In this document: piece after piece, positions 47,306 to 55,261 of the stretch
How positions within the stretch are numbered: the stretch's first letter is position 1
Layout: each line of letters starts with the position of its first letter
NCBI GenBank assembly: GCA_002709235.1
Contig: PAQI01000012.1
Coordinates: 35,445-99,444 of the forward strand
Length of the DNA stretch: 64,000 bases
DNA from: Hirschia sp.
GTDB lineage: Bacteria > Pseudomonadota > Alphaproteobacteria > Caulobacterales > Hyphomonadaceae
Direction: 5' to 3'
Made by a program: the position numbers and the translations under genes
The notes under the pieces: generated by a model
Seen by the model: the letters and a program-made list of their open reading frames with translations, nothing else
Databases searched by the model: none
What the model was told of the DNA's origin: nothing

Positions 47306-47458
47306 TCATTCACCAATGAGCCGCCACACAGCGATCACCACCACGACGAGCATGGCCAGTCCGGCTTGCAGCAATGGACGATTTTGAAGGTTACGATGAC
47401 GCTTGCGTCGCTTGCCCGGTTGACCTGAACCAGGCTTGGGACCTGTTTGCCTTGGCAT
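47306..47458 (-). CDS. small basic single-TM protein (putative)
   Basis: 50 residues: a basic, Pro/Gly-rich N-terminus (MPRQTGPKPGSGQPGKRRKR) then one helix, AGLAMLVVVVIAVW. It starts 8 bases after the panD stop and reads in the same direction, supporting a real co-transcribed gene. No family recognised and no strong SD. Confidence 0.4.
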   Translation of the reverse strand: MPRQTGPKPGSGQPGKRRKRHRNLQNRPLLQAGLAMLVVVVIAVWRLIGE

Positions 47459-47465
47459 ATTCAAG

Positions 47466-47825
47466 TCAGGCGACGTGAGGAACGACTTCATTGTTCTCGT
47501 TCAGCATGACCACAGCAGGCGCATGCTGGCGCGCCATTTCTTCCTCGATCTGGGCAAAAGTGGTCACAATGATCCGGTCGCCCACCTGGAAGTAACGGGC
47601 CGCTGCTCCATTCACGCCAAAGGTCTTGGAACCGCGCGGTGCCTCGATTGCATAGGTCGAGATACGCGCTCCATTGGTGATGTTCCAGATATCGACACGC
47701 TCATTGACCAGAATACCGGAAGCTTCCAGCAGATCCTTGTCGATGGATATCGATCCCTCATAGTGAAGGTCGCATTGCGTCACGGTGGCGCGGTGAAGCT
47801 TGGCCTTCATCATGGTCAGGAGCAT
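47466..47825 (-). CDS. panD: aspartate 1-decarboxylase
   Basis: 119 residues. PanD makes beta-alanine for pantothenate and coenzyme A and is pyruvoyl-dependent. [24 protein letters not shown] includes the Gly-Ser self-cleavage site (EGS), whose Ser becomes the pyruvoyl group; [26 protein letters not shown] is the other conserved block. GGGGAA lies upstream of ATG 47825; an ATG five codons later is an alternative start. Confidence 0.95.
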   Translation of the reverse strand: MLLTMMKAKLHRATVTQCDLHYEGSISIDKDLLEASGILVNERVDIWNITNGARISTYAIEAPRGSKTFGVNGAAARYFQVGDRIIVTTFAQIEEEMARQHAPAVVMLNENNEVVPHVA

Positions 47826-48222
47826 GAACGTTCCCCGGTTTCCTATCTACTGAGCGATTCGTCGATCACCCATTATATAATGGTCAACTACCCGTCTTAA
47901 AGCGGAGTGACTGCGATTGCAGGCCGCCCTTATGCCTGTTCAGCGATACAACATCAACACGTCAACGCAATGCACGGGCCAGATTACGAGCGAACCGTCA
48001 CCCCAGACTGATGCTCCAGATTGAATATTGTGCGTACAAGATGAATAAGCCGTGTAAATCAGGCTCTTGGAATGGAACCACCCCACTGGAGATTCAAGAA
48101 AATCTGACGAGCTCCTACAAGCCATGGAGTGGGTTCACAACTTTTTCAGGGGTCGGATTTTATCTTGCTCCACTCGCCTCACGGCGTTATACGCCTTGCT
48201 TCAGTTCAGCATGGTACTGAGG
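47826..48222. other. intergenic stretch between panD and tRNA-Thr
   Basis: About 400 bases with only short, unsupported frames. I see no gene or hairpin worth naming; it should contain the promoter for panD. Confidence 0.5.
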
Positions 48223-48298
48223 GCCGCGTTAGCTCAGCTGGTAGAGCATCGCATTCGTAATGCGGGGGTCAGGTGTTCAAGTCACCTACGCGGCACCA
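48223..48298 (+). tRNA. tRNA-Thr (anticodon CGT)
   Basis: 76-nt cloverleaf with encoded CCA. GCCGCGT/ACGCGGC acceptor stem, D arm AGCTCAGCTGGTAGAGC, anticodon stem TCGCA/TGCGG with loop TTCGTAA, and the T arm AGGTGTTCAAGTCACCT. It is intact and lies just outside the left boundary of the integrated element. Confidence 0.96.
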
Positions 48299-48406
48299 CT
48301 ATTCCTGAAAATCCAGATATATAAAAACGGCAAGAGCATTCATACCGTGAAATGCGCGTGGCACGGATTGCGACGCGCCAAACCGGCTTGCATGATGCTT
48401 GAAGGA

Positions 48407-48421
48407 ATGGTGCCCGGGGGC
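48407..48421. repeat. left attachment core (attL side) of the element
   Basis: ATGGTGCCCGGGGGC is identical to 62194-62208. It is the complement of the last bases (acceptor stem, A73, CCA) of a tRNA-Phe gene, of which only this stub is left here. Sequence diverges beyond it, as expected at an integration boundary. Confidence 0.8.
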
Positions 48422-48548
48422 CGAACATTCCTTGCGTTGATTGCACCAGTTGTTTGAGTTTCGAATTATTCTATATAATTCAATTCGTTATTTCATTTTT
48501 TGTCATCGTCTTCGCGTCATTTCAAGCCCCATTTTGAACAGTCTTCTT

Positions 48549-48581
48549 GTAACAATCCGGTCGGATTTTTCGTAACAATCC
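48549..48581 (+). repeat. left arm-type integrase site candidate
   Basis: GTAACAATCC occurs twice in direct orientation (48549-48558 and 48572-48581). Related CGTAACAA copies occur about 100 bases inside the right end. Placement near both cores is typical of tyrosine integrase arm sites. Confidence 0.55.
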
Positions 48582-48674
48582 ATACCCTCAGACGGCCTAT
48601 GAAACGACATCGCTTCAATGCGAGGCAAATGTCATGCCATAGATTTTCTAATCAAGTATAGACTAAGATGATTC

Positions 48675-48686
48675 AAGTTTACATAA
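48675..48686 (+). promoter_or_regulatory. shared motif AAGTTTACATAA, copy 1
   Basis: Lies upstream of the element's first operon; an identical 12-mer is at 53643-53654, upstream of the second operon. A TACGCCC follows both. Candidate operator or activator site for one of the element's HTH proteins. Confidence 0.45.
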
Positions 48687-48724
48687 AATTGATTGATAGT
48701 AAATACGCCCGTTATCTACCCCTA

Positions 48725-48752
48725 TTGACTTTAACTGATGCTCACTTATATT
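48725..48752 (+). promoter_or_regulatory. candidate promoter of the element's first operon
   Basis: TTGACT at 48725-48730, a 16-base spacer and TATATT at 48747-48752, about 125 bases before the first gene. The long leader could carry structure; a GTGG/CCAC hairpin near 48780 is visible but weak. Confidence 0.5.
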
Positions 48753-48875
48753 TGGCATACACCTTGAGTGTTTAGACAGTGTGGCAAGTCCACGTAGAGA
48801 AGAACCCGGATCGCGTAAGTGCAGGACGGTTTCTTCAGAGAGGTACGCATGATTTAACAGAAGGATTCTATTTAA

Positions 48876-49265
48876 ATGCGCACGAAAAATGACTCTGAGC
48901 TTTACGGCTCATCTACCCTAACACCGAGCCAAGCGGCTCATGTGTTGCTGATGGATAAAGCGGAATTCAGCCGCCTTTGTTCAATCGGCAGCGGCCCCCG
49001 CACTTCAGATGCAGCTATGGGCCTACCGCTTTATGATTATTTCGATCTCGTGGACTTCATGTTCTTCCGCATGATCGAGAATGGCGAAATCTCCCCGAAG
49101 CAACTCAATAAAGATCAAGGCGGGCGAGTTGTCTGTTTTGATCAAGCACCCGGAGCGTCCGGCTTCTTGCCCCGCTATCCTGATCCGCACGCATATCCTG
49201 ACTTCGCACGCGCTGTCGCTAACGGCGATATCCCCGGGTTCACAGCAATCAAGGGAGACGCGTAA
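48876..49265 (+). CDS. AlpA/HTH_17-like DNA-binding protein, element-borne
   Basis: 129 residues. TLTPSQAAHVLLMDKAEFSRLCSIGSGP followed by PLYDYFDLVDFMF fits the winged HTH pattern of AlpA-type excisionase/regulators (helix, turn, 'G.GP', then Y..-D...-F). The C-terminal half is Pro-rich and unrecognised. It overlaps the next gene by one base (TAATG), so the two are co-translated. Possible regulator of excision or of the replication gene. Confidence 0.6.
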   Translation: MRTKNDSELYGSSTLTPSQAAHVLLMDKAEFSRLCSIGSGPRTSDAAMGLPLYDYFDLVDFMFFRMIENGEISPKQLNKDQGGRVVCFDQAPGASGFLPRYPDPHAYPDFARAVANGDIPGFTAIKGDA

Positions 49266-49477
49266 TGACCAGCACCGTAAAAAACAGATCGCAATCTGAC
49301 GTTTGGTTGAACAGCAGGCAAGTTGCAGAGCGCATGGGATGTCACCCCCAAACAATTTACGTCATGCGTGTTGAGGGGCGCGGCCCCAAGTGGTTTCGCG
49401 TCGGTAAGAATGGGGTTCGGTATCATATCGAAGATGTTGATGCGTACATCCGCGCCCAGTGTGGATCGGAGTACTAA
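49265..49477 (+). CDS. HTH_17 (AlpA/excisionase-type) small protein
   Basis: 70 residues. VWLNSRQVAERMGCHPQTIYVMRVEGRGPKWFRVG and the final YHIEDVDAYIRAQ are the full winged-HTH signature of small excisionase/AlpA proteins. It probably binds near the attachment or operon control region. Placed between the first HTH gene and the prim-pol gene, with a 4-base gap to the latter. Confidence 0.82.
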   Translation: MTSTVKNRSQSDVWLNSRQVAERMGCHPQTIYVMRVEGRGPKWFRVGKNGVRYHIEDVDAYIRAQCGSEY

Positions 49478-49481
49478 AGCC

Positions 49482-52283
49482 ATGAGGATCAAAACGACCT
49501 CAAAGCCAACTCGCCCCGATCTCAAGCAGATTGAATACATGGCATCGGTGGGTTTCCGCGTCTTCTTGCTCGACAAAGGTGAAAAACGCCCTCTCAGTGA
49601 AATGCACCTTGGAAAAGCTCTCAGCTGGCAAGAGCATGAGCGCTCCTATCCCTATTCGTTCGATCAGATCATCGAGCGGGTTGAAGAAGATGAACTCAAC
49701 GCAGGTATCGCCCCGGCTGGCAGTCAAATCATCATCGACGTTGACCGCTATAAGGATGGCGGGAAAAGTTATCGCCAAATTTGCGATCTACTGGGCTTTG
49801 ATCCTGTCGAGGTTCGTCACCCGCATACTCTGACAGCAAGTGGCGGATTGCATTTCTTCTACAATCTTCCCGAAGGTGTTACGGGCGATGATCTGCATAG
49901 GGCTCTCAAACACGCCGGTATAGGCCACGTCGATATTATCGCCCCCGGTAAACACTATGCTGTCTGCCCGGGATCGGTACTATCGAACGGTGGAAAATAT
50001 GTTCTGATTGACCCGGATAAAACGTTGGACGATGGCGGCGTTGATATCCCGTCTGCATTGCTCAAATTGATCTTGCGGACTGACGAAACCACCGACGAAG
50101 CCGATACTGCACCTCTCGCACCTGAGCGCCGCAAATGGCTCTCTCACGCGACCAACAGCAAGCCCGGCGCTATATCCCTTGAACACGCGGCAGAGCTTCT
50201 AACTTTATTGCCTGCTTCGAGCTTCCGAGACCAAAACGACTGGCTAAGAGTGATGATGGCTTATCACGACGCGACCGCAGGTGCTGGGCTTGAAGACTTC
50301 AAGGCATGGTCAGCGTCTGACGAAGGGTATGATGGAAATAGCCCCAAACTTCTCGCCAGAACCCAAGCAGAGATTGCAAAGCGCTGGGCTTCTCTCGGCT
50401 TGCGACAGCTCACTAACCGCGTGACCCATCGAACGCTATTTCACGAGCTTGAAAAAGCACTCAAAGAACAGTTCGTAGCGGAAGGCTTTCCTGAAGAGCA
50501 AGCCGCCGAACAGGCCGCACGTCGCCGCCGCTACTACGAATGCGTGGCGGACTTCGACGATGGGTTTGTCGAGGATTTTGAAGCCAGCCAGACGGCTGAA
50601 ACCATACAACGGCAGGAACAACTGAAACGTCTAAACGGCGTCCAATCAAAGCCGATTATCCGCATCGGTTCAGGTGACGGCGATCTCACTCGAATGACCG
50701 ATGAAGCCATTCGCGCCTTGGCTCAACCTGATATGAACCTGTTTCGCCGAGGTGACATAATCGTTGAACCAGTCAAGGCGGTGAGCGATGGACTGAAAAC
50801 ATATAACCTCAGCTCGGTTAGTGAGAAGAATTTCGGCTCCGCTGAATTTGATCGCGATCCGACATCCATTGTGATCAAGCCATGCAAAACCGGATATCTT
50901 CAAGAGGTCATGGGCCTCGCGGCACGTTGGCGCACGCCTCGCAAGTTGACCGCTGAGGACCGAAAGCAATTGGGCGACAAAGCGGATGGCAAGACTGTGA
51001 AGTATGTCCCGTCGCTTCCACCGCTGAAAATCGCACAGCAGGTTCAGCTGCGAAACTCGCTGCCGGGAATGCGCGTGTTGAGGGGTGTGTTTAATAACCC
51101 AACGCTCACGCCCGAAGGGGAAATCCTCCAAACTGAGGGCTACCACGATGTACATGGCGTCTTGCTGAATTTTGGTGGTGTTAAGTACCCGACATTGCCG
51201 GATTTTATCTCTAAAGAGATGGCCCGCGAAGCGGTGGACGTACTCTTGGAACCGTTGGCTGGCTACAAGTTTGCCTCTCCAGCTTCCAAGGGTGTAGCCC
51301 TGAGCGGAATGCTGACATCGGCCATTCAGCCATTTTTGGACTTTTCCCCCATCCACGGCGTCGATGCAGATCACGCAGGAGCTGGGAAAACGAAGTTGGC
51401 GATAGTCTGGTCTTTGGTGGGAACTGGTTCCGGTCCCGCGATCATCAGCCAACCACGGACTGATGAAGAGCTTGGCAAACGGTTAGAGACGAGTCTCAAA
51501 GAAGGCGATCCAGCGATCCTGATTGATAACTGTGATCGACCTCTTGGCGGAACGGTGTTGAACTCGATCACCACATCTACTGAACATACTGTCAGACAGC
51601 TGGGTGTCCACGAGGCTTTGAAACTCAGCACTAATCAATTTCGAGCCACGACCGGTAACTATTTTCAGGCTGAGGGCGATACAACAAGGCGTTCTGTTGT
51701 CTGTCGCCTTGAAGTTCCGCCCAACCCTGAGCGCAGGTCATTCGACTTCGAACCGGTCATGCGCGCCAAGGAGAACCGGCCCCGGTACATCATGGCGGCG
51801 CTCACCATCATCAAAGCGTACATTGATGCAGGCAGGCCGCTCGGTAACAAATACGTTCTTGGCTCGTTCGAGATGTGGTCGAATCTCGTGCAGCAGCCCA
51901 TCATCTGGTTGCTTGGCGAAGATCATCGGCCAACACTGACGACAGAGACACAACAAGCCACTGACCCGCAAAAAGCGCCCTTACGGGACATGTTGTCTGC
52001 GTGGGAAGAAGCAATCGGGATCGACACGCCTACTCACCTCAAAGCGATCCAATTGGGTGATGACGAGTTGTCAAATGAGAATAGCCAGAGCCGCGAGCGC
52101 TTCGCCGTTCTCAAGGCAAGCCTCATCTGCCTGTTGACGTTGGATAGCTGGAACCCGCGTAGGGTCGGACAACTGCTTAAAAAGCATGTTGGCGTCGTAG
52201 CTGACGGGCTGATGCTTGAAGCGTTGGCGAAGGATGAAAACGGCACCCCCTATCGGCTGCGAAGGGTCGGTGAAGAACGCTAA
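49482..52283 (+). CDS. bifunctional prim-pol/helicase-like replication protein
   Basis: 933 residues from ATG 49482 (GGAG upstream). The N-terminal archaeo-eukaryotic primase-polymerase domain has the acidic pair in IIIDVDRYKDGG (about 80), LTASGGLHFFYNLP and VDIIAPGKHYAVCPGS. The middle is a PriCT-like or helical linker region. A C-terminal ATPase has a Walker A-like HAGAGKTKLA (about 632) and a Walker B-like AILIDNCD (about 681), as in mobile-element helicases. It likely initiates element replication. Iteron-like repeats begin 60 bases downstream, after a terminator. Confidence 0.82.
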   Translation: MRIKTTSKPTRPDLKQIEYMASVGFRVFLLDKGEKRPLSEMHLGKALSWQEHERSYPYSFDQIIERVEEDELNAGIAPAGSQIIIDVDRYKDGGKSYRQICDLLGFDPVEVRHPHTLTASGGLHFFYNLPEGVTGDDLHRALKHAGIGHVDIIAPGKHYAVCPGSVLSNGGKYVLIDPDKTLDDGGVDIPSALLKLILRTDETTDEADTAPLAPERRKWLSHATNSKPGAISLEHAAELLTLLPASSFRDQNDWLRVMMAYHDATAGAGLEDFKAWSASDEGYDGNSPKLLARTQAEIAKRWASLGLRQLTNRVTHRTLFHELEKALKEQFVAEGFPEEQAAEQAARRRRYYECVADFDDGFVEDFEASQTAETIQRQEQLKRLNGVQSKPIIRIGSGDGDLTRMTDEAIRALAQPDMNLFRRGDIIVEPVKAVSDGLKTYNLSSVSEKNFGSAEFDRDPTSIVIKPCKTGYLQEVMGLAARWRTPRKLTAEDRKQLGDKADGKTVKYVPSLPPLKIAQQVQLRNSLPGMRVLRGVFNNPTLTPEGEILQTEGYHDVHGVLLNFGGVKYPTLPDFISKEMAREAVDVLLEPLAGYKFASPASKGVALSGMLTSAIQPFLDFSPIHGVDADHAGAGKTKLAIVWSLVGTGSGPAIISQPRTDEELGKRLETSLKEGDPAILIDNCDRPLGGTVLNSITTSTEHTVRQLGVHEALKLSTNQFRATTGNYFQAEGDTTRRSVVCRLEVPPNPERRSFDFEPVMRAKENRPRYIMAALTIIKAYIDAGRPLGNKYVLGSFEMWSNLVQQPIIWLLGEDHRPTLTTETQQATDPQKAPLRDMLSAWEEAIGIDTPTHLKAIQLGDDELSNENSQSRERFAVLKASLICLLTLDSWNPRRVGQLLKKHVGVVADGLMLEALAKDENGTPYRLRRVGEER

Positions 52284-52297
52284 TTGTTTCCAAGTAG

Positions 52298-52328
52298 AAA
52301 GAGGGCTTTCCGGCCCTCTTTTTTTTTT
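52298..52328 (+). terminator. terminator after the replication gene
   Basis: AAAGAGGGC and GCCCTCTTT around a 6-base loop, followed by nine or more T. Strong and rho-independent. Confidence 0.9.
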
Positions 52329-52342
52329 GGAGGCAAAGGGTT

Positions 52343-52463
52343 CCTGATAACTTTATAACTCCTGACAACTTCAGCGGTGTTATCCGAAACAGTTTTATAT
52401 AACTGGTTCAAAATCGATTTTAAGAAGAGTTATAAAGTTATCAGAAGTTATAAAGTTGTCAGG
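52343..52463. repeat. iteron-like inverted repeat array, candidate origin
   Basis: The 18-mer AGTTATAAAGTTATCAGG or a one-base variant appears three times: reversed at 52343-52360, direct at 52428-52444 and, as AGTTATAAAGTTGTCAGG, direct at 52446-52463. A partial reversed copy (CCTGACAACTT) abuts the first at 52361-52371. The arms face each other across about 56 AT-rich bases. Position just past the prim-pol gene suggests an origin or regulatory site. Confidence 0.65.
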
Positions 52464-52675
52464 AAAGTTAGAGAAAATCGCCCTTTTGGAGGTTAAAAGC
52501 GGCGCTGGATGAAGGAAGCCAAGCGGTGGCATGTGATATTTTGCGTTCCAAATTTCTCTGAAACATTCCAAGCCTGATATTTCATTCAAAAATACTGGAA
52601 GTTAGCCGCTAATTCGAGCCTTTCGCCAAGCAAGATAAATTAGGATTTTATTCCTATTTATGCTATAGTGATTGA

Positions 52676-53173
52676 ATGCAAAATGACGAATTACTCTCAA
52701 CTCGCGAAGCAGCGGACCTGCTGCAAAAGACGCCGAACGCGCTTCGATGTCTTCGCAGTGTTGGTGCTGGACCGCCAACGTTAAGTGCCCCTTCCAGCCC
52801 ACACCTGCACTATTCGAAGAGAAGCTTATTGGAATGGGCGGAAAAAACAGGGCTTCAAGCCCGGTTAGACGCCGCTGGACTTTTGGCGGATTTCGTCAGC
52901 CAAAATCTCATACCTTCACCGAATGGTAGTGTGGAGATTTCAGAACTGGCTCGCGCTTTTTACTCCCGCGAGCATTGTCGGGATGTAACGCGCTACACCT
53001 TCAGAACAGAGCTTCAGCGGTCAAAGCAGATTCGCGCTTCGGGCATTTTATTCCGCAATCCGCAATCCGCAATCCGCAAAGCGGTAGATGGCTACTACAT
53101 GGTTGGCAATTCAGTCCCAATGTCGATGCCACCCAATGGCCTTGCAGAAGCAGACGCGCTGAACGATTCCTGA
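52676..53173 (+). CDS. HTH_17-like DNA-binding protein, third copy
   Basis: 165 residues. LSTREAADLLQKTPNALRCLRSVGAGPPT and LHYSKRSLLEWAEK give the AlpA-type winged HTH at residues 7-58; residues 80-165 (SVEISELARAFYSREHC...) are unrecognised. No strong SD precedes ATG 52676. A 7-base tandem repeat lies within the gene. Its stop at 53171-53173 interrupts what may once have been a longer frame (see next entry). Confidence 0.6.
   Translation: MQNDELLSTREAADLLQKTPNALRCLRSVGAGPPTLSAPSSPHLHYSKRSLLEWAEKTGLQARLDAAGLLADFVSQNLIPSPNGSVEISELARAFYSREHCRDVTRYTFRTELQRSKQIRASGILFRNPQSAIRKAVDGYYMVGNSVPMSMPPNGLAEADALNDS
53053..53079 (+). repeat. 7-base tandem repeat (CCGCAAT)
   Basis: Three full units CCGCAAT and a fourth lacking only the last base lie in the coding frame of the HTH gene. 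Since 7 is not a multiple of 3, a change of one unit shifts frame. Confidence 0.85.
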
Positions 53174-53427
53174 CGCGCTATAGCCAATCGCTGAAATTGA
53201 ATAATGCTGTCGCCGCACTCAAGGTCGATAGCGCGGAACTGCGTGAATGGAAACGAACCGATATTGCTTTCAAACAGCGTTTTTCAGCATTGCACCGTGC
53301 CGAAGCTGCTAACTGCATTCTGGTATTGGAAGAGGCAGGCAAGACAGTTGATGAAGCATTCCGTGCTTATGCTGAAGGGCGTCCAGCTCCTAAGCGCACG
53401 CAGCGTCCAAAAAAACGACGCAAGTAA
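53170..53427 (+). CDS. orphan C-terminal frame downstream of the HTH gene
   Basis: A frame without ATG/GTG start near its natural beginning. The plausible peptide begins around FLTRYSQSLKLNNAVAALKVDSAELREW and continues through FSALHRAEAANCILVLEEAGKTVDEAFRAYAEG to a basic end RTQRPKKRRK. It follows the stop of the HTH gene in the -1 frame, and the upstream part of the same frame (from 52975) has unnatural composition. This may be the rest of one protein split by a single-base indel, or an overlapping gene started from a rare codon (CTG 53170, TTG 53197). Confidence 0.45.
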   Translation: MTRYSQSLKLNNAVAALKVDSAELREWKRTDIAFKQRFSALHRAEAANCILVLEEAGKTVDEAFRAYAEGRPAPKRTQRPKKRRK

Positions 53428-53642
53428 AACCAGCACAATCCGCCTCACCAAAAGCACTTAACCGCCTTCGGGAGAACTGTTAAATGGCTGGCTTTTGAGA
53501 CCGATCATTGGACCCGATTTTCACTTAGAAGCTCAACCTTTCATTTAACAGAATGGCCCATAGCGTTTCCGTCTATTACTTCGTGAGAACAAAATATATA
53601 TGCCGAATATGCGCATATATTCTTCATATTATAAGTATTGAT

Positions 53643-53654
53643 AAGTTTACATAA
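53643..53654 (+). promoter_or_regulatory. shared motif AAGTTTACATAA, copy 2
   Basis: Identical 12-mer to 48675-48686, here about 65 bases before the second operon, again followed by TTACGCCC. Suggests common control of the two operons. Confidence 0.45.
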
Positions 53655-53717
53655 GTTCTCATTACGCCCCAAAACTGCTATATAAACCATACTATACTTA
53701 TTTTGGTGGAAACGCAC

Positions 53718-54290
53718 ATGTTTGGGATTGAGAAGAAAAGGTTTGAAGCTGACGAGGTTTCGGCGGAAATCAACAGCCTTCAGAACCGCTTAAGCGCATT
53801 GTCCGATCAGGCAGACGCTACAATCACTGCCGGTGATTTTGGTGAACTTCAGCGCATCGAAGCTGAGAAGGTTTCGATCAGTGAAAAGCTTGGTGTGCTC
53901 GACACTGTATTGGTCAAGGTTCGGGAACGAGACCTGCAAGAGCGGCAAGAGGCTGAGGCGAAAGAACGCGCAAAGCAAATAGCAAGCGCCCAAAAGGTAG
54001 CGAAAAAGCTTGTCGCGAGTGCGGCGAAAGTCGATTTCGCGCTGAAGACGCTCAACGCGGCATTCTCTGAACTCGAAGGCTGCACAACCAATTACCAGCA
54101 GGCGCTTCAGCGCGCTGGCCTACAGGATCATGCACGCCTGCGAAACGGTTTGGCTTATGCTTGCAAGCGCGGCTTCTATTCCAGCGCTCCCGGTCTCGCT
54201 AAGCTCGTAGGGGCTGAATACGTCCGATCAGCCAGACGTGAGAATCTGGAAAATGCGCTCTCTTCTTTGATCATAGATGAGGTGAAGTGA
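53718..54290 (+). CDS. coiled-coil protein, element operon 2
   Basis: 190 residues from ATG 53718 (GGTGG upstream; TTG 53703 also possible). Mostly helical: EINSLQNRLSALSDQADATI and KLGVLDTVLVKVRERDLQERQEAEAKERAKQ form a long coiled coil (about 15-110); residues 115-190 are a second helical region. I do not recognise it. It overlaps the next start (TGATG). Genes like this occur in phage structural and satellite modules, but no role can be named. Confidence 0.6.
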   Translation: MFGIEKKRFEADEVSAEINSLQNRLSALSDQADATITAGDFGELQRIEAEKVSISEKLGVLDTVLVKVRERDLQERQEAEAKERAKQIASAQKVAKKLVASAAKVDFALKTLNAAFSELEGCTTNYQQALQRAGLQDHARLRNGLAYACKRGFYSSAPGLAKLVGAEYVRSARRENLENALSSLIIDEVK

Positions 54291-54775
54291 TGCACACTGA
54301 ACAGACCCTTACCTCGCAACATCGCCCCTACCTGCAAGCCCGGCATGATGAGCTGCTTCAACAGCTGGAAGGTGATTTCCATCTGATGGACATGATCCGC
54401 ACAAAGGCTGATCAGCAAATACTCTCAGCTGATGCTACGGATATTGCCAGAACGAATGCAAGCGCGTTGATCCAATACGCTCATCGGCTGGACGCAGCAG
54501 CCAGCGCCTTAGAGGCCGCGCTCAATCAGTTCCTCATCGCAGAAGCCGCATTCACCGATAGCGCTCACGCCGCGAAGGTAGAGGACGCTGACAGTGTTCA
54601 TAGCGCGCTTTGGTCAATCGTCAGCGCCGCAACGCTACGCAAGATGCCTCAGCTATCAAAGTTCTTCGATGTTCCGCCGCTTTCGCGCAGGCGACAGAAG
54701 ACCTTTGCAGAGGCGATTGCAGTTCACCTTCCCGAAGCCCTGACCACGGAAAGCAGTTCCGATGGAATTCGATGA
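54290..54775 (+). CDS. helical protein, element operon 2
   Basis: 161 residues from ATG 54290. YLQARHDELLQQLEGDFHLM and AHRLDAAASALEAALNQFLIAEAAF give helical, Ala-rich stretches; the C-terminus SRRRQKTFAEAIAVHLPEAL is basic then neutral. Unrecognised. Coupled by overlap to the gene before it. The next small gene overlaps its last 14 bases. Confidence 0.55.
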   Translation: MHTEQTLTSQHRPYLQARHDELLQQLEGDFHLMDMIRTKADQQILSADATDIARTNASALIQYAHRLDAAASALEAALNQFLIAEAAFTDSAHAAKVEDADSVHSALWSIVSAATLRKMPQLSKFFDVPPLSRRRQKTFAEAIAVHLPEALTTESSSDGIR

Positions 54776-54890
54776 AATGGATTTCGATCAGGCGCTAAAG
54801 GGCCTCGAAACAGACAGTCAAAACACATGGGGATGTGACCCCGACTTTAATGAACTCGATCAGGAAAATGATTATGACGACTATCAATGA
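54762..54890 (+). CDS. small acidic protein
   Basis: 42 residues, strongly acidic: MEFDEMDFDQALKGLETDSQ, then NTWGCDPDFNELDQENDYDDYQ. GGAAAG lies about 8 bases upstream, and the frame overlaps the flanking genes by 14 and 17 bases, the pattern of a real coupled gene. Function unknown; acidic mini-proteins from mobile elements can mimic DNA or bind host proteins. Confidence 0.5.
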   Translation: MEFDEMDFDQALKGLETDSQNTWGCDPDFNELDQENDYDDYQ

Positions 54891-55260
54891 AAAAGAGCTG
54901 CAAATCGCCGCCGAAAAAGCGGAAGCTCGCTTGGAAAACAAACGTGAGGCTCAATCAAAAGCTTCAGAACTTAAAGCATGCGCTGCTGAAGTGGATAACC
55001 TTCTGTCTCACGTCCAATCTGAATTTGAACGTTACATCCGCCTCAATTCAGAACTGGCTGAAATCACAAAGAAAGCTGATGTGCAAGGCGCAGACCGAAA
55101 TGAACGGGAGCGTCACCGGATTGTGACCGGAATGCTCCACATGAAAGCACCGCTTCTATCCCACCTCGCTTTGCTGCCAGCTCCCCCGGAACGTTATGTG
55201 CGCTCACTTGGCGCAGCGACAGACCTCTACATGCCTGCCGAACTGCAAGAGGGCGCGTAA
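54874..55260 (+). CDS. coiled-coil protein, element operon 2
   Basis: 128 residues from ATG 54874, with AGGA 8 bases upstream. KELQIAAEKAEARLENKREAQ and ACAAEVDNLLSHVQSEFERYIRLNSELAEITKK are a coiled coil; the end LLPAPPERYVRSLGAATDLYMPAEL is unrecognised. The Leu/Ala-rich helical style matches the two genes before it. Confidence 0.55.
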   Translation: MTTINEKELQIAAEKAEARLENKREAQSKASELKACAAEVDNLLSHVQSEFERYIRLNSELAEITKKADVQGADRNERERHRIVTGMLHMKAPLLSHLALLPAPPERYVRSLGAATDLYMPAELQEGA

Positions 55261-55261
55261 C

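Noticed and set aside
48223-48298. tRNA-Thr as the element's integration target
   Set aside because: Its 3' end is not repeated at the right border; the repeated core matches tRNA-Phe instead.
49323-49481. upstream extension of the prim-pol frame
   Set aside because: It overlaps the HTH_17 gene in another frame; the ATG at 49482 with GGAG is the natural start.
52975-53160. upstream part of the second frame (starting ATG 52975)
   Set aside because: Trp/His/Cys-rich composition and antagonism with the natural HTH frame show that it is not coding here.
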